This document shows, in pieces, positions 27,095 to 35,256 of a stretch of DNA of 64,000 nucleotides. Each line of letters begins with the position of its first letter. The stretch's first letter is position 1. Source of the DNA: an uncultured Paracoccaceae bacterium (GTDB taxonomy: Bacteria; Pseudomonadota; Alphaproteobacteria; Rhodobacterales; Rhodobacteraceae); NCBI GenBank assembly GCA_947489705.1, contig CANLEQ010000002.1, positions 62,001-126,000 of the forward strand. The letters run 5' to 3'. Under the pieces are notes generated by a model that was not told where the DNA came from, made no database searches, and worked only from the letters and a program-made list of their open reading frames with translations. Made by a program: the position numbers and the translations under genes.

Positions 27095-28114
27095 ATGCCG
27101 AACTCCCCCGAGCCGAAGCTGATCTCCGGCAATGCCAACCGCAAGCTTGCGCAAGCGATCTCGCGGCGGATGTCGATGCACCGGGGACTGAACATCGGCC
27201 TGGTCGAGGCGCGGGTCGAACGCTTCAACGACGCGGAGATCTTCGTCGAGGTCTACGAGAACGTCCGCGGCGAGGACATGTTCATCATCCAGCCGACCTC
27301 GAATCCCGCGAACGACAACCTGATGGAACTGCTCATCATGTCGGACGCGCTGCGGCGTTCGTCGGCGGCGCGCATCACGGCCGTCATCCCCTATTTCGGC
27401 TATGCAAGGCAGGACCGCAGAACCAAGGCGCGCACGCCGATCACCTCCAAGCTCGTCGCCAACATGATCGTCGAGGCGGGGATCGAGCGGGTCCTGACGA
27501 TGGACCTGCACGCGGCGCAGATCCAGGGGTTCTTCGACATTCCGGTCGACAACCTCTATGCCTCGCCGGTCTTCGCGCTCGACATCCGGCACATGTTCAA
27601 GGACCGGCTCGACGATCTGATGGTGATCTCGCCCGATGTGGGCGGCGTGGCGCGGGCACGCGAACTCGCCAAGCGGATCAACGCGCCGCTCGCTATCGTC
27701 GACAAGCGCCGCGAGAAGGCCGGCGAGGTCGCCGAGATGACGGTGATCGGCGACGTGACCGGCAAGACCTGCATCATCGTCGACGACATCGTCGACACCG
27801 CGGGCACGCTCTGCAAGGCGGCCGAAACCCTGACCGCCGCGGGCGCGCGGGAGGTGCATGCCTACATCACCCACGGCGTCCTGTCGGGCCCCGCCGTCGG
27901 CCGCGTGGAGCAATCGGTGATGAAGTCGCTGGTCATCTCCGACAGTATCGAGGCCTCCGACGAGGTCCGGGCGAGCGAGAACATCCGCATCGTCCCCATG
28001 GCGCCGATGTTCGCGCAGGCGATCCTCAACATCTGGCATGGCACCTCGGTGAGCTCGCTCTTCGATCCCGAGACGCTGGGGCCGATCTACGAAGGGCTCT
28101 ATTCCGAGATCTGA
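27095..28114 (+). CDS. prs: Ribose-phosphate pyrophosphokinase
   Basis: A 339-residue PRPP synthetase making phosphoribosyl pyrophosphate from ribose-5-phosphate and ATP for purine, pyrimidine, His and NAD synthesis. '[15 protein letters not shown]', the ATP flag region '[23 protein letters not shown]', '[21 protein letters not shown]' and the PRPP-binding '[13 protein letters not shown]' are all present. At about 20 residues longer than the commonest form, it has a slightly extended C-terminal part. AAGGA ten bases before ATG. A perfect palindrome follows the stop. Confidence 0.96.
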   Translation: MPNSPEPKLISGNANRKLAQAISRRMSMHRGLNIGLVEARVERFNDAEIFVEVYENVRGEDMFIIQPTSNPANDNLMELLIMSDALRRSSAARITAVIPYFGYARQDRRTKARTPITSKLVANMIVEAGIERVLTMDLHAAQIQGFFDIPVDNLYASPVFALDIRHMFKDRLDDLMVISPDVGGVARARELAKRINAPLAIVDKRREKAGEVAEMTVIGDVTGKTCIIVDDIVDTAGTLCKAAETLTAAGAREVHAYITHGVLSGPAVGRVEQSVMKSLVISDSIEASDEVRASENIRIVPMAPMFAQAILNIWHGTSVSSLFDPETLGPIYEGLYSEI

Positions 28115-28115
28115 C

Positions 28116-28139
28116 AAATGTTTCGCGCGCGAAACATTT
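28116..28139. terminator. Perfect 24-base palindrome, likely bidirectional terminator
   Basis: A perfectly symmetric 24-base element, AAATGTTTCGCG and its complement, one base after the prs stop and 30 bases from the stop of the convergent glycerate kinase gene. The transcript would form a stem with A-rich 5' and U-rich 3' arms on either strand, good for termination both ways. The core TGTTTCG...CGAAACA also recalls a DNA-binding site (see findings). Confidence 0.65.
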
Positions 28140-28169
28140 CCCGTCCGCGCGACGGCGGCGGGCCTCTCG

Positions 28170-29444
28170 TCAGCTTGCGGGCGGCAGGATCAGGAAGGCG
28201 CGGAAATCGTTGACATTCGTCAGGGTCGGACCGGTGACGACCTGGGCGTCGATCGCCTCGAAGAACGTATGCGCGTCGTTGCGCGCCAGTGCGCCTTCTG
28301 GATCGAGACCGGCTCCGCGCGCGCGGTCGAGCGTGTCGGGTCCGATCGTGGCCCCCGCCACCTCGGCGGCGCCGTCGACGCCGTCGGTGTCGCAGGCGAT
28401 CGCATGGATCGCGCCGTGCCCGTCGAGCGCGATGGCCGCGGCGAGCGCGAATTCCGCGTTGGGCCCGCCCGATCCGTCGCCCCGCCGCGTCACGGTGCAT
28501 TCCCCGCCCGACAGCAGGAGGACGGGAGCGGCGCCGGGGCGGAGGCTCGCGGCGATGCGGATGGCCTCTTCGGCCTGCGAGGCGGCGAGGTCGCGCGCCT
28601 CCCCTTCGAGGGCATCGCCCAGCATCCGCACCTCCACGGCGCGCCCTGTGGCGATCTCCGCCGCCGCCTCGAGCGATTGGCGCGGCGCGGCGATGACGGT
28701 CGCATTGGCATGGTCGAGGCGCGGATCGTCGGCCGCAAGCGGACCTTCGGCCGCCTCGAGCGCCGCGAGGATATGCCCGGGCAGGTCGATGTCGTATTTC
28801 GCGACGAGATCGGCGAGCGGCGCCCATGCGCGGTCGCCGTCGCCGACGGTCGGGCCCGAGGCGATTTCCGCCGGATCGTCGCCCGGCACGTCCGAAATGA
28901 TCAGGCTCTCGATCCGGGCGGGCGCGCAGGCGGCGGCGAGCCGGCCACCCTTGACGCGGCTCGCATGCTTGCGGATGCGGTTCATCACCGAGATCGGCGC
29001 CCCCGACGACAGCAGCGCCCGGTTGAGCACCTGCTTGTCCTCGAGCGTCAGACCCTCGACCGGCGCGCAGAGCAGCGCGGAGCCGCCGCCCGAGATCAGC
29101 GCCACGACCAGATCGTCGGGCCCCAGATCGCCCAGCCTGTCGAGCAGCCGCCGCGTCACCGCCGCCCCGGCCTCGTCGGGGACCGGATGGGCGGCCTCGA
29201 CGATCTCGATCCCCTCGCAGGGCCGCGCATAGCCGTAGCGGGTGACGACGATCCCGTCGCAGGGGCCGTAATGCGCCTCGGCCGCCTCGGCCATCCGGGC
29301 GCTGGCCTTGCCGGCCCCGATGATCAGCAACCGGCCCTCGGGGCGCGGCGGCAGATGCGCGGGCACGACCTCCATCGGATCGGCGCGGGCCACGGCGGCC
29401 CGGAACAGCTCCGTCAGGAAGGCCCGCGGCTCGTCGATCATCAT
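28170..29444 (-). CDS. Glycerate 2-kinase (MOFRL family)
   Basis: A 424-residue protein of the GckA/TtuD family, which phosphorylates D-glycerate to 2-phosphoglycerate (older annotation: hydroxypyruvate reductase). The N-terminal DUF4147 domain holds 'LLIIGAGKASARMAEA', 'VALISGGGSALL' and 'INRI'-like 'MNRIRKHASRVKGGRL'; the C-terminal MOFRL domain has 'LLSGGECTV', 'GGPNAEFALAAAI' and 'DTDGVDGAAEVAGA'. ATGA overlap with the lyxose isomerase gene upstream. The glyoxylate/hydroxypyruvate reductase-type enzyme at 12906 could supply its substrate. Confidence 0.92.
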   Translation of the reverse strand: MMIDEPRAFLTELFRAAVARADPMEVVPAHLPPRPEGRLLIIGAGKASARMAEAAEAHYGPCDGIVVTRYGYARPCEGIEIVEAAHPVPDEAGAAVTRRLLDRLGDLGPDDLVVALISGGGSALLCAPVEGLTLEDKQVLNRALLSSGAPISVMNRIRKHASRVKGGRLAAACAPARIESLIISDVPGDDPAEIASGPTVGDGDRAWAPLADLVAKYDIDLPGHILAALEAAEGPLAADDPRLDHANATVIAAPRQSLEAAAEIATGRAVEVRMLGDALEGEARDLAASQAEEAIRIAASLRPGAAPVLLLSGGECTVTRRGDGSGGPNAEFALAAAIALDGHGAIHAIACDTDGVDGAAEVAGATIGPDTLDRARGAGLDPEGALARNDAHTFFEAIDAQVVTGPTLTNVNDFRAFLILPPAS

Positions 29445-30127
29445 TGCAGCCAGGTGTCGTAGTCGCTGACCAGAAGGTGACGCGGCGCTTCATCCTCGAC
29501 CACGTCGGAGAACCGTCCGATCTTGTCGCGGAAGAAATTGTCGGTCTCGTCGTCGTTGACGGTCGAGACCTCGCCCACCAGCACGTCGCCGCCCTCGGCC
29601 CAGAAGGCGTGCCAGTCGCCGGGCATCAGCGTCACGCTTTCGCCGGGCGCGAGGCGCAGGCGGGTGCCGGGGGTGAAGGGCCGGACGATGCCGTCGCAGA
29701 GCACCTCGCCGCCCGCATCGGCGTCAAAATTCCCCCCGGCGTCGGAGCCGTAGAGTTCCACGATCAGGTCGGCGCCGCCGCGATTGATGATGTCCTCGGC
29801 CTTCTGGCGATGGGCATGCATCGGGCTCAGCTGCGCATCGCGCGAGATCAGCAGCTTCTCGGCATAACACATGCCGGTGCCGCGCTGCAGATCGGCGAGC
29901 CGCCCGTTGCGCAGGGTGAAGAGAAAAAGGCCCATCCGGTCGAAATCGCCGGCCCCGTAATCGGTCACGTCCCAGCCGCAGCGGGCGTCGATCACATGGC
30001 GAGCGGTCTCCTTGCGGGCGACGAATTCGTCGGGCGACCAATGGGCGAAGGGCGGAAGGGTCATGCCGTGCCGCGCGATCATCGCGGCGGCGTCCGACAG
30101 GACAGTGTTGATGTCAGAGCGTTTCAT
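29441..30127 (-). CDS. D-lyxose ketol-isomerase family protein
   Basis: A 228-residue cupin enzyme of the D-lyxose isomerase family, which interconverts D-lyxose/D-xylulose and D-mannose/D-fructose using a divalent metal. The metal motif is 'MHAHRQKAEDII' (two His and a Glu) with a further His in 'MPGDWHAFWAEGG'. 'ARCGWDVTDYGAGDFDRMGL' is the family N-terminal signature. The start at 'MKRSDINTVL' is preferred; an ATG four codons upstream exists. It is translationally coupled to glycerate kinase and divergent from treZ. Confidence 0.87.
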   Translation of the reverse strand: MKRSDINTVLSDAAAMIARHGMTLPPFAHWSPDEFVARKETARHVIDARCGWDVTDYGAGDFDRMGLFLFTLRNGRLADLQRGTGMCYAEKLLISRDAQLSPMHAHRQKAEDIINRGGADLIVELYGSDAGGNFDADAGGEVLCDGIVRPFTPGTRLRLAPGESVTLMPGDWHAFWAEGGDVLVGEVSTVNDDETDNFFRDKIGRFSDVVEDEAPRHLLVSDYDTWLQ

Positions 30128-30272
30128 GATCGACGTCATACCGGCATCGCGCCGGCATGGCCATCACCAACATGTCCCCGCCCCGGGACGCACCGATATT
30201 CGCACCGGGCCGGAACCGTCGCGGCGCTGCGCCATTGGCAATCTAGAACTGGACGAACGCGAAGGAGCCGGC

Positions 30273-31997
30273 GTGCAGCACGACACGGAGATCCCGACCT
30301 GGGGCGCACGGAAGCATCCAGACGCAGACAGATGGACATTTAACCTCTGGGCCCCAGATACCGATCGGATCGCCCTCCATCTCGACGGCAAGACGTATCC
30401 CATGGAGCGATCGGCAGACGGCTGGCACAGCGGCACGGCCGAGGCCCCTGCCGGCGCGGAATACGGGTTCGAGCGCGACGGCAAAGTCTTTCCCGACCCC
30501 GCCTCCCGCTTTCAGGCGGGCGGCGTACACGCCCTGTCGAAACTCGTGGACATGGAGCATTTGCCGAGATCCACGGGCTGGTCCGGGCGCGACTGGCGCA
30601 CGGCGGTCGTGATGGAGCTGCATGTGGGCACGTTCACGCGCGAGGGAACGATCGCGGCCGCCACGCGGCGCCTGCCGGAACTGGCGGCGATGGGGTTCAC
30701 CGCGGTCGAGCTGATGCCGCTGGGTCAGTTCGACGGCGATCGCGGCTGGGGCTACGACGTGGTGCTGCCGAACGCGGTGCATCCGGCCTACGGCACGCCG
30801 CAGGAGCTTGCGGATTTCATCCGGCTCGCGCAATCGCACGGACTCATGGTGCTGATCGACGCGGTCTACAATCATTTCGGGCCCGAAGGCTGCGTCCAGT
30901 CGCAGCTTTGCCCGTCCTTCTTCGATGCGGAGCGGCAGACCCCCTGGGGCGCCGCGATCGATTTCAATCGCCCCGAGGTGAGGGAGTTCTTCTTTCAGAA
31001 TGCCGCGATGTGGCTCAGGGATTACGGCGCCGACGGGCTGCGCCTCGACGCGGTGCACCAGATCGGCCTGCCCGGGGAGACGGGATTCCTGCGCGCGCTT
31101 GCGGCGTATGTCGACGGGCTCAATCTCGGGCGGGAAGTGCATCTCGTCCCCGAGGACGAGCGCAACCTCACGGATTACATCGAGGCCGAGCCCACGATCC
31201 GCGCCCAGTGGAACGACGATTACCATCACGCGGTCCATACCCTTCTGACGGGCGAGAGCTTTTCCTATTACGCCCCCTTCGCGGTCGATCCGTTCGGCGA
31301 TCTGGTGACGGCGCTGCGCGACGGTCAGGTCGATCAGGGGCAGGAGCGTCCGGAGCGGGACGAGCTGCGCGGCATGCCGTCGAACCATCTGCCGCCCGAG
31401 CGGTTCGTCAACGCCAACCAGACGCACGACCAGATCGGCAACCGCGCCCGCGGCGACCGTCTGATCGCGCTGGTGGGACCGGGTCCGGTGCGGATCGTCC
31501 ATGCCCTCCTGACGCTGAGCCCGTTCATCCCGATGCTCTTCATGGGCGAAGAGGAGGGCAGCCGCGCACCGTTCCAGTTCTTCACCGATTTCCACGGCGA
31601 TCTTGCGAAGGCGGTCAGCGAGGGGCGCCGGTCGGAATTTCCGGATTTCGCCAATGCCGACGTGCCCGACCCCAACGAGCGGTCGACCTTCACCGCCTCG
31701 CGCCCCTACGAGAAGCCCGCCGAGGATGCCGCGGAATGGCGCGAGCTCACCACGCACCTTCTGACGCTGCGCCACGAGCATGTCGTGCCGCTTGTCGTCA
31801 GCGGATGGGAGGGCGAGGATGTCGAGCGATTGTCGGGCCGGTCCCTGCTGGCGCGATGGCATTTTGCCGACGGCGCCCTCGAGATTTCCTTCACCATGGA
31901 GGGGCCGCCGCCGTCGCTTGGCCGCGACATGCGAGAGATCTTTTACATGACAGACGATTGCGGCGCGGGCATCCGCGTGGGAGTTTCTACAGCATGA
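30273..31997 (+). CDS. treZ: Malto-oligosyltrehalose trehalohydrolase
   Basis: A 574-residue GH13 enzyme that releases trehalose from maltooligosyl-trehalose. An N-terminal beta-sandwich (about 1-95, 'TFNLWAPDTDRIALHLDG') precedes the barrel. GH13 regions: 'DAVYNHFGPEG' (196-206), 'GLRLDAVHQI' with nucleophile D259, 'LVPEDERN' with E294, and 'NQTHDQIGNR' with H385-D386. The GTG start has AAGGAG at ideal distance. ATGA overlap with treY. A GGAAC...CATT element at 30212-30236 lies upstream and may be a weak stress promoter. Confidence 0.95.
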   Translation: MQHDTEIPTWGARKHPDADRWTFNLWAPDTDRIALHLDGKTYPMERSADGWHSGTAEAPAGAEYGFERDGKVFPDPASRFQAGGVHALSKLVDMEHLPRSTGWSGRDWRTAVVMELHVGTFTREGTIAAATRRLPELAAMGFTAVELMPLGQFDGDRGWGYDVVLPNAVHPAYGTPQELADFIRLAQSHGLMVLIDAVYNHFGPEGCVQSQLCPSFFDAERQTPWGAAIDFNRPEVREFFFQNAAMWLRDYGADGLRLDAVHQIGLPGETGFLRALAAYVDGLNLGREVHLVPEDERNLTDYIEAEPTIRAQWNDDYHHAVHTLLTGESFSYYAPFAVDPFGDLVTALRDGQVDQGQERPERDELRGMPSNHLPPERFVNANQTHDQIGNRARGDRLIALVGPGPVRIVHALLTLSPFIPMLFMGEEEGSRAPFQFFTDFHGDLAKAVSEGRRSEFPDFANADVPDPNERSTFTASRPYEKPAEDAAEWRELTTHLLTLRHEHVVPLVVSGWEGEDVERLSGRSLLARWHFADGALEISFTMEGPPPSLGRDMREIFYMTDDCGAGIRVGVSTA

Positions 31998-34231
31998 ATT
32001 TCACGGCAAGTTATCGCGTCCAGCTTCGCGAGGGGGTGGATTTCGACGCGATCACCGCCCGGCTCGACCACATCGCCTCGCTGGGGGTGAGCCATCTCTA
32101 TCTCGCGCCGATCCTGACATCCGCGCCGGGCTCGACCCACGGCTACGACGTAACGGACCCGACCACGATCGACGCCGCGCTCGGCGGCCGCGAGGGGTTC
32201 GAGCGGCTGAGCCGTGCCGCCGCCGACCGGGGCCTCGCCGTGGTGCTCGACATCGTGCCGAACCACATGGCCTTCGGGCTCGACACGCCGTGGCTGCTCG
32301 ACGTCCTGCGGCACGGCGAAGCGAGCGAGCATGCGGCGATCTTCGACATCGACTGGCAGGCGGGGCCGCTCGCCCTGCCGTGGCTGACCGATCCCCTGCC
32401 CGTCCTGGCCGAGGCGGGAGAGGTCTCGGTCGAGGGCGACACGCTGATTGCGGGCGCGCTGCGCGTGCCGCTCGCTCCCGGCACCGCGCCCGGTGACGGG
32501 CCGCTCGATGCCGAAGGTGCCGAGGCGCTGCACGACGCGCAGGCCTGGCGGCTGCTGCCCTGGCAGCTCGAACGCGACAGCATCACCCATCGACGGTTCT
32601 TTTCCGTCACGAGCCTCATCGGCGTGCGGATCGACGATCCCGCGATCTTCGACAAGACGCATGCGACCGTGCTGGACCTCGCGCATTCGGGGCTGATCCA
32701 GGGGCTGCGCGTGGATCATGTCGACGGTCTGGTGGCGCCCGGCGCGTATCTCGCGCGGCTGACAGAGGCGCTGCCGGACATGCCCGTCTGGGTCGAGAAG
32801 ATCCTCGTCGACGGCGAGGATCTGCGCCCCTGGCCCGTCGCGGGGACCACGGGCTACGACGCCGCGACCGTGATCGCGCGGCTGCTGACGGATCCTTCGG
32901 GAATGGAGCGGATCGACACGCTCTGGCGCGGCGAGAGCGGCATCGAGGGCGCGTTCCATCCCTTCGTCGAGGATGCCAAGCGCGAGATCCTGACCGACGA
33001 GCTGGCCGCGGAGCTGCGACAGCTCATCGCCATGGCCGCGCGCCTCGCCGAGGAGGACGGCTTCATGGCCGGCCCCGAGATGCTGCGCGAGGCGCTGTCG
33101 GAGCTGCTGACGGCGTTCCCGCAATACCGATCCTATATCGGCGACGAGGGCGCCGAGATCGACGGCGCGCTCTGGCGCGATACGGCGGCCCGCGCGGCCG
33201 AGCATGTCCGCTCGTCCGACGTGATCGACTGGATCGCCGGGCGCATCCTCGAAAGCGACACGCCGGCCGCCCGCGCGCTTGCCGTGCGGATGGAGCAGGT
33301 GACCGGCGCGCTCATCGCCAAGGCGCACGAGGATACGGCGGGCTTCCGCTACAACCGGTATCTCGCCGCGAACGAGGTGGGGGCCGATCCGGGCCATCCC
33401 TTGCCCCGCGAGGGCGAGGTTCAGGCCTTCCTCGACGCGCGGATGGCGCAGTTCCCGCATGCCCTGAACCTCGGGTCGAGCCACGACACCAAGCGGTCCG
33501 AGGATGCCCGCGCCCGCATCGCGGCGATGACCCATGCGCCCGACGCGGTCGAGGAGCTCTGGGAGCGGGCGCGCGGATTTGCGGAGGATCTCGATCCCAA
33601 CCGGATGTTCTATGGTTTCCAGGTGGCGCTGGCCCTGTGGGGCGAGCCCGACGCGCATGAGCGCGTCGCCGATCACATGGTCAAGGCGCTGCGCGAGGGC
33701 AAGGAGGTGAGCTACTGGACCGCGCCCGACGAGGAGCGCGAGGCGCGGATGCAGGAATGGGTGAAGCGCGTCATCGCCGAATGGGATGTCACCCGGCCGG
33801 AGGCACTGGAGAGACTTGCCCGGCTCGGGGCGGAGCTCAGCCTGCGCGAGGTGGCGTTGCGCTGCGCGATGCCGGGCATGCCCGACATCTATCAGGGCGG
33901 CGAGGCGATGCTGTTGCAGCTCACCGATCCCGACAACCGCCGCGCCCCTAATTGGGAGATGCTGGCGACGTTGCCCGACGGGGACGACGCGTCGAGCCAG
34001 AAGTTCCGCCTGCTGACGCTGATGCTGGACCTTCGGGCAAAGCACCCCGAACTCTTCGCGCAAGGGCGCGCGGAATGGTACGACGGCGCGCAGGCACTCG
34101 CCCGAGAGCATGGCGAGAAGATCCTGATCGTCACGCTGGGCGAGGGCGAGGGAGAGCCGCTCTGGCGCAGCGAGGCGGAAGGCGTGGTCACCACGATCCG
34201 GTTCGACGACGGAACCGACGAGGCCGCATGA
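31994..34231 (+). CDS. treY: Malto-oligosyltrehalose synthase
   Basis: A 745-residue GH13 intramolecular transglucosylase that turns the reducing end of maltodextrin into a trehalose unit, the substrate of TreZ. 'ASYRVQLREGVDFDAI' is the TreY opening; 'LDIVPNHMAF' (85-94), 'GLRVDHVDGL' with nucleophile D241 and 'VWVEKIL' with acid E268 form the active site; a long insertion domain and 'PGMPDIYQG' near the C-terminus follow. Trehalose is a compatible solute, so the pair serves osmotic or desiccation stress. ATGA overlaps on both sides. No treX/glgX or glg gene is in the window. Confidence 0.96.
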   Translation: MNFTASYRVQLREGVDFDAITARLDHIASLGVSHLYLAPILTSAPGSTHGYDVTDPTTIDAALGGREGFERLSRAAADRGLAVVLDIVPNHMAFGLDTPWLLDVLRHGEASEHAAIFDIDWQAGPLALPWLTDPLPVLAEAGEVSVEGDTLIAGALRVPLAPGTAPGDGPLDAEGAEALHDAQAWRLLPWQLERDSITHRRFFSVTSLIGVRIDDPAIFDKTHATVLDLAHSGLIQGLRVDHVDGLVAPGAYLARLTEALPDMPVWVEKILVDGEDLRPWPVAGTTGYDAATVIARLLTDPSGMERIDTLWRGESGIEGAFHPFVEDAKREILTDELAAELRQLIAMAARLAEEDGFMAGPEMLREALSELLTAFPQYRSYIGDEGAEIDGALWRDTAARAAEHVRSSDVIDWIAGRILESDTPAARALAVRMEQVTGALIAKAHEDTAGFRYNRYLAANEVGADPGHPLPREGEVQAFLDARMAQFPHALNLGSSHDTKRSEDARARIAAMTHAPDAVEELWERARGFAEDLDPNRMFYGFQVALALWGEPDAHERVADHMVKALREGKEVSYWTAPDEEREARMQEWVKRVIAEWDVTRPEALERLARLGAELSLREVALRCAMPGMPDIYQGGEAMLLQLTDPDNRRAPNWEMLATLPDGDDASSQKFRLLTLMLDLRAKHPELFAQGRAEWYDGAQALAREHGEKILIVTLGEGEGEPLWRSEAEGVVTTIRFDDGTDEAA

Positions 34232-34539
34232 GCGATCTTGCGCACCGTACCGAGCGGTTCACGATCGAGGGCGACGTGACCCATGCGGCCTTTCCCGTCT
34301 GGATCGCGCGGCACGCAAGCAAGCTCGGGCTTGCCTGCGGGCCGATCGAGGCGTCGCGCCATCGTCTGGAGTTCCGCGCCGAAGGTGCCCCAGACATGCT
34401 CGACGCGTTGGAGATGGGGTGCAGCCTCGGCCCGATCGCGGTGCAGGTGCGCGACGTGCGTCGCGACATCCTGGAACGCGGTGCGCCGCTCGCGCGGAAC
34501 GCGAAGCCAGGCGCCCAGCAAACGGGCAGCAGCGCATAA
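34228..34539 (+). CDS. Acylphosphatase-like small protein lacking catalytic residues
   Basis: A 103-residue protein whose outline follows acylphosphatase: 'EGDVTHAAFPVWIARHASKLGL' where the family has G-x-V-x-G-V-x-F-R, then 'HRLEFRAEGAPDMLDAL' and 'LGPIAVQVRDV'. The catalytic Arg after F22 is replaced by Pro23 and the second-strand Asn is not seen, so hydrolysis of acyl phosphates is unlikely. The similarity is my reading of the pattern. It is the last gene of the treZ-treY run (ATGA overlap with treY). Role unknown; a binding or structural function is possible. Confidence 0.6.
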   Translation: MSDLAHRTERFTIEGDVTHAAFPVWIARHASKLGLACGPIEASRHRLEFRAEGAPDMLDALEMGCSLGPIAVQVRDVRRDILERGAPLARNAKPGAQQTGSSA

Positions 34540-34647
34540 TTCATAGGCGGAACATGGCGAATTGCCCGGTTTTGCCGCAAATGCCCTGTTCCATGCGGTC
34601 CGAAGCGCGATAAGGGTCTGGCGCTGAACGACGCCGGACCCGCCCTG

Positions 34648-35256
34648 ATGACCGACCCTTCCCGCTGGCACCCCGCCGCCCTGTCGCAGGATCTGGTCCC
34701 CGCGACGGTGATCCCGGCGCGATGCGGACCGCACGAGATCGCCCTTTGGCGGAGCGAGACCGGCGCGCTCCGGGCGTGGCAGGATCGCTGCCCGCATCGC
34801 GGCATGCGGCTCTCGCACGGCTTCGTCCGCGGCGAGATGCTGAGCTGCATCTATCACGGCTGGCGGTATGACGGGGAGGCCGTCTGCCGCAAGATCCCCG
34901 CCCATCCCGCACTGGAGCCGCCGTCGTCGATCACCGTGCCGCGGTTTCGCGTGGCCGAGGCAGGCGGTGTGATCTGGATCGCGTCGGATCCCGGCAATTC
35001 CGCGCCGCCAGAAATGGCCGAAGGATTGCGCCCGCTGCGCTCGGTGCCGGTGGACCGTTCGGCCGCCGGGCTTCGCGACGCGCTCGGCCATGACGTTCCG
35101 GCGCGGCTCGAGGACGGGCTCTGCGTCCTCGTTCAGGAGATCGACGAGACGCGCTCTGTCCTGCATGCGTTGACGTCGGGGAACGTGGAGCCGAAAATTG
35201 CAAGTCGCCGGCTGGAATCCCTGCGACGTCGTTTCGAGAAGGAGCCTGCCGCATGA
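34648..35256 (+). CDS. Rieske [2Fe-2S] protein with truncated oxygenase C-terminus
   Basis: A 202-residue protein. Residues of about 7-115 form a Rieske domain with the full ligand set: C48-P-H50 and C67-I-Y-H70 ('CPHRGMRL', 'CIYHGWRYDG'), as in ring-hydroxylating oxygenase alpha subunits. The remaining 85 residues ('CVLVQEIDETRSVLHALTSGN', 'SRRLESLRRRFE') recall the last strands and helix of an oxygenase catalytic domain but contain no iron-binding N-D-H-H motif. Its ATGA overlap partner is an oxygenase subunit with exactly the missing site. I infer that the two make one functional split oxygenase. No reductase is encoded nearby. Confidence 0.8.
   Translation: MTDPSRWHPAALSQDLVPATVIPARCGPHEIALWRSETGALRAWQDRCPHRGMRLSHGFVRGEMLSCIYHGWRYDGEAVCRKIPAHPALEPPSSITVPRFRVAEAGGVIWIASDPGNSAPPEMAEGLRPLRSVPVDRSAAGLRDALGHDVPARLEDGLCVLVQEIDETRSVLHALTSGNVEPKIASRRLESLRRRFEKEPAA

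Noticed and set aside
28119..28136. Canonical ParB parS site
   Set aside because: The arms match TGTTTC/GAAACA but the centre has six bases (GCGCGC) instead of ACGT, so it is not a standard parS; kept only as a motif of interest and likely terminator.
31943..34111. 722-codon minus-strand open frame opposite treY
   Set aside because: Antisense shadow of a fully conserved GH13 enzyme; composition (Arg, His, Gly, Ala) is that of a reversed high-GC reading frame.
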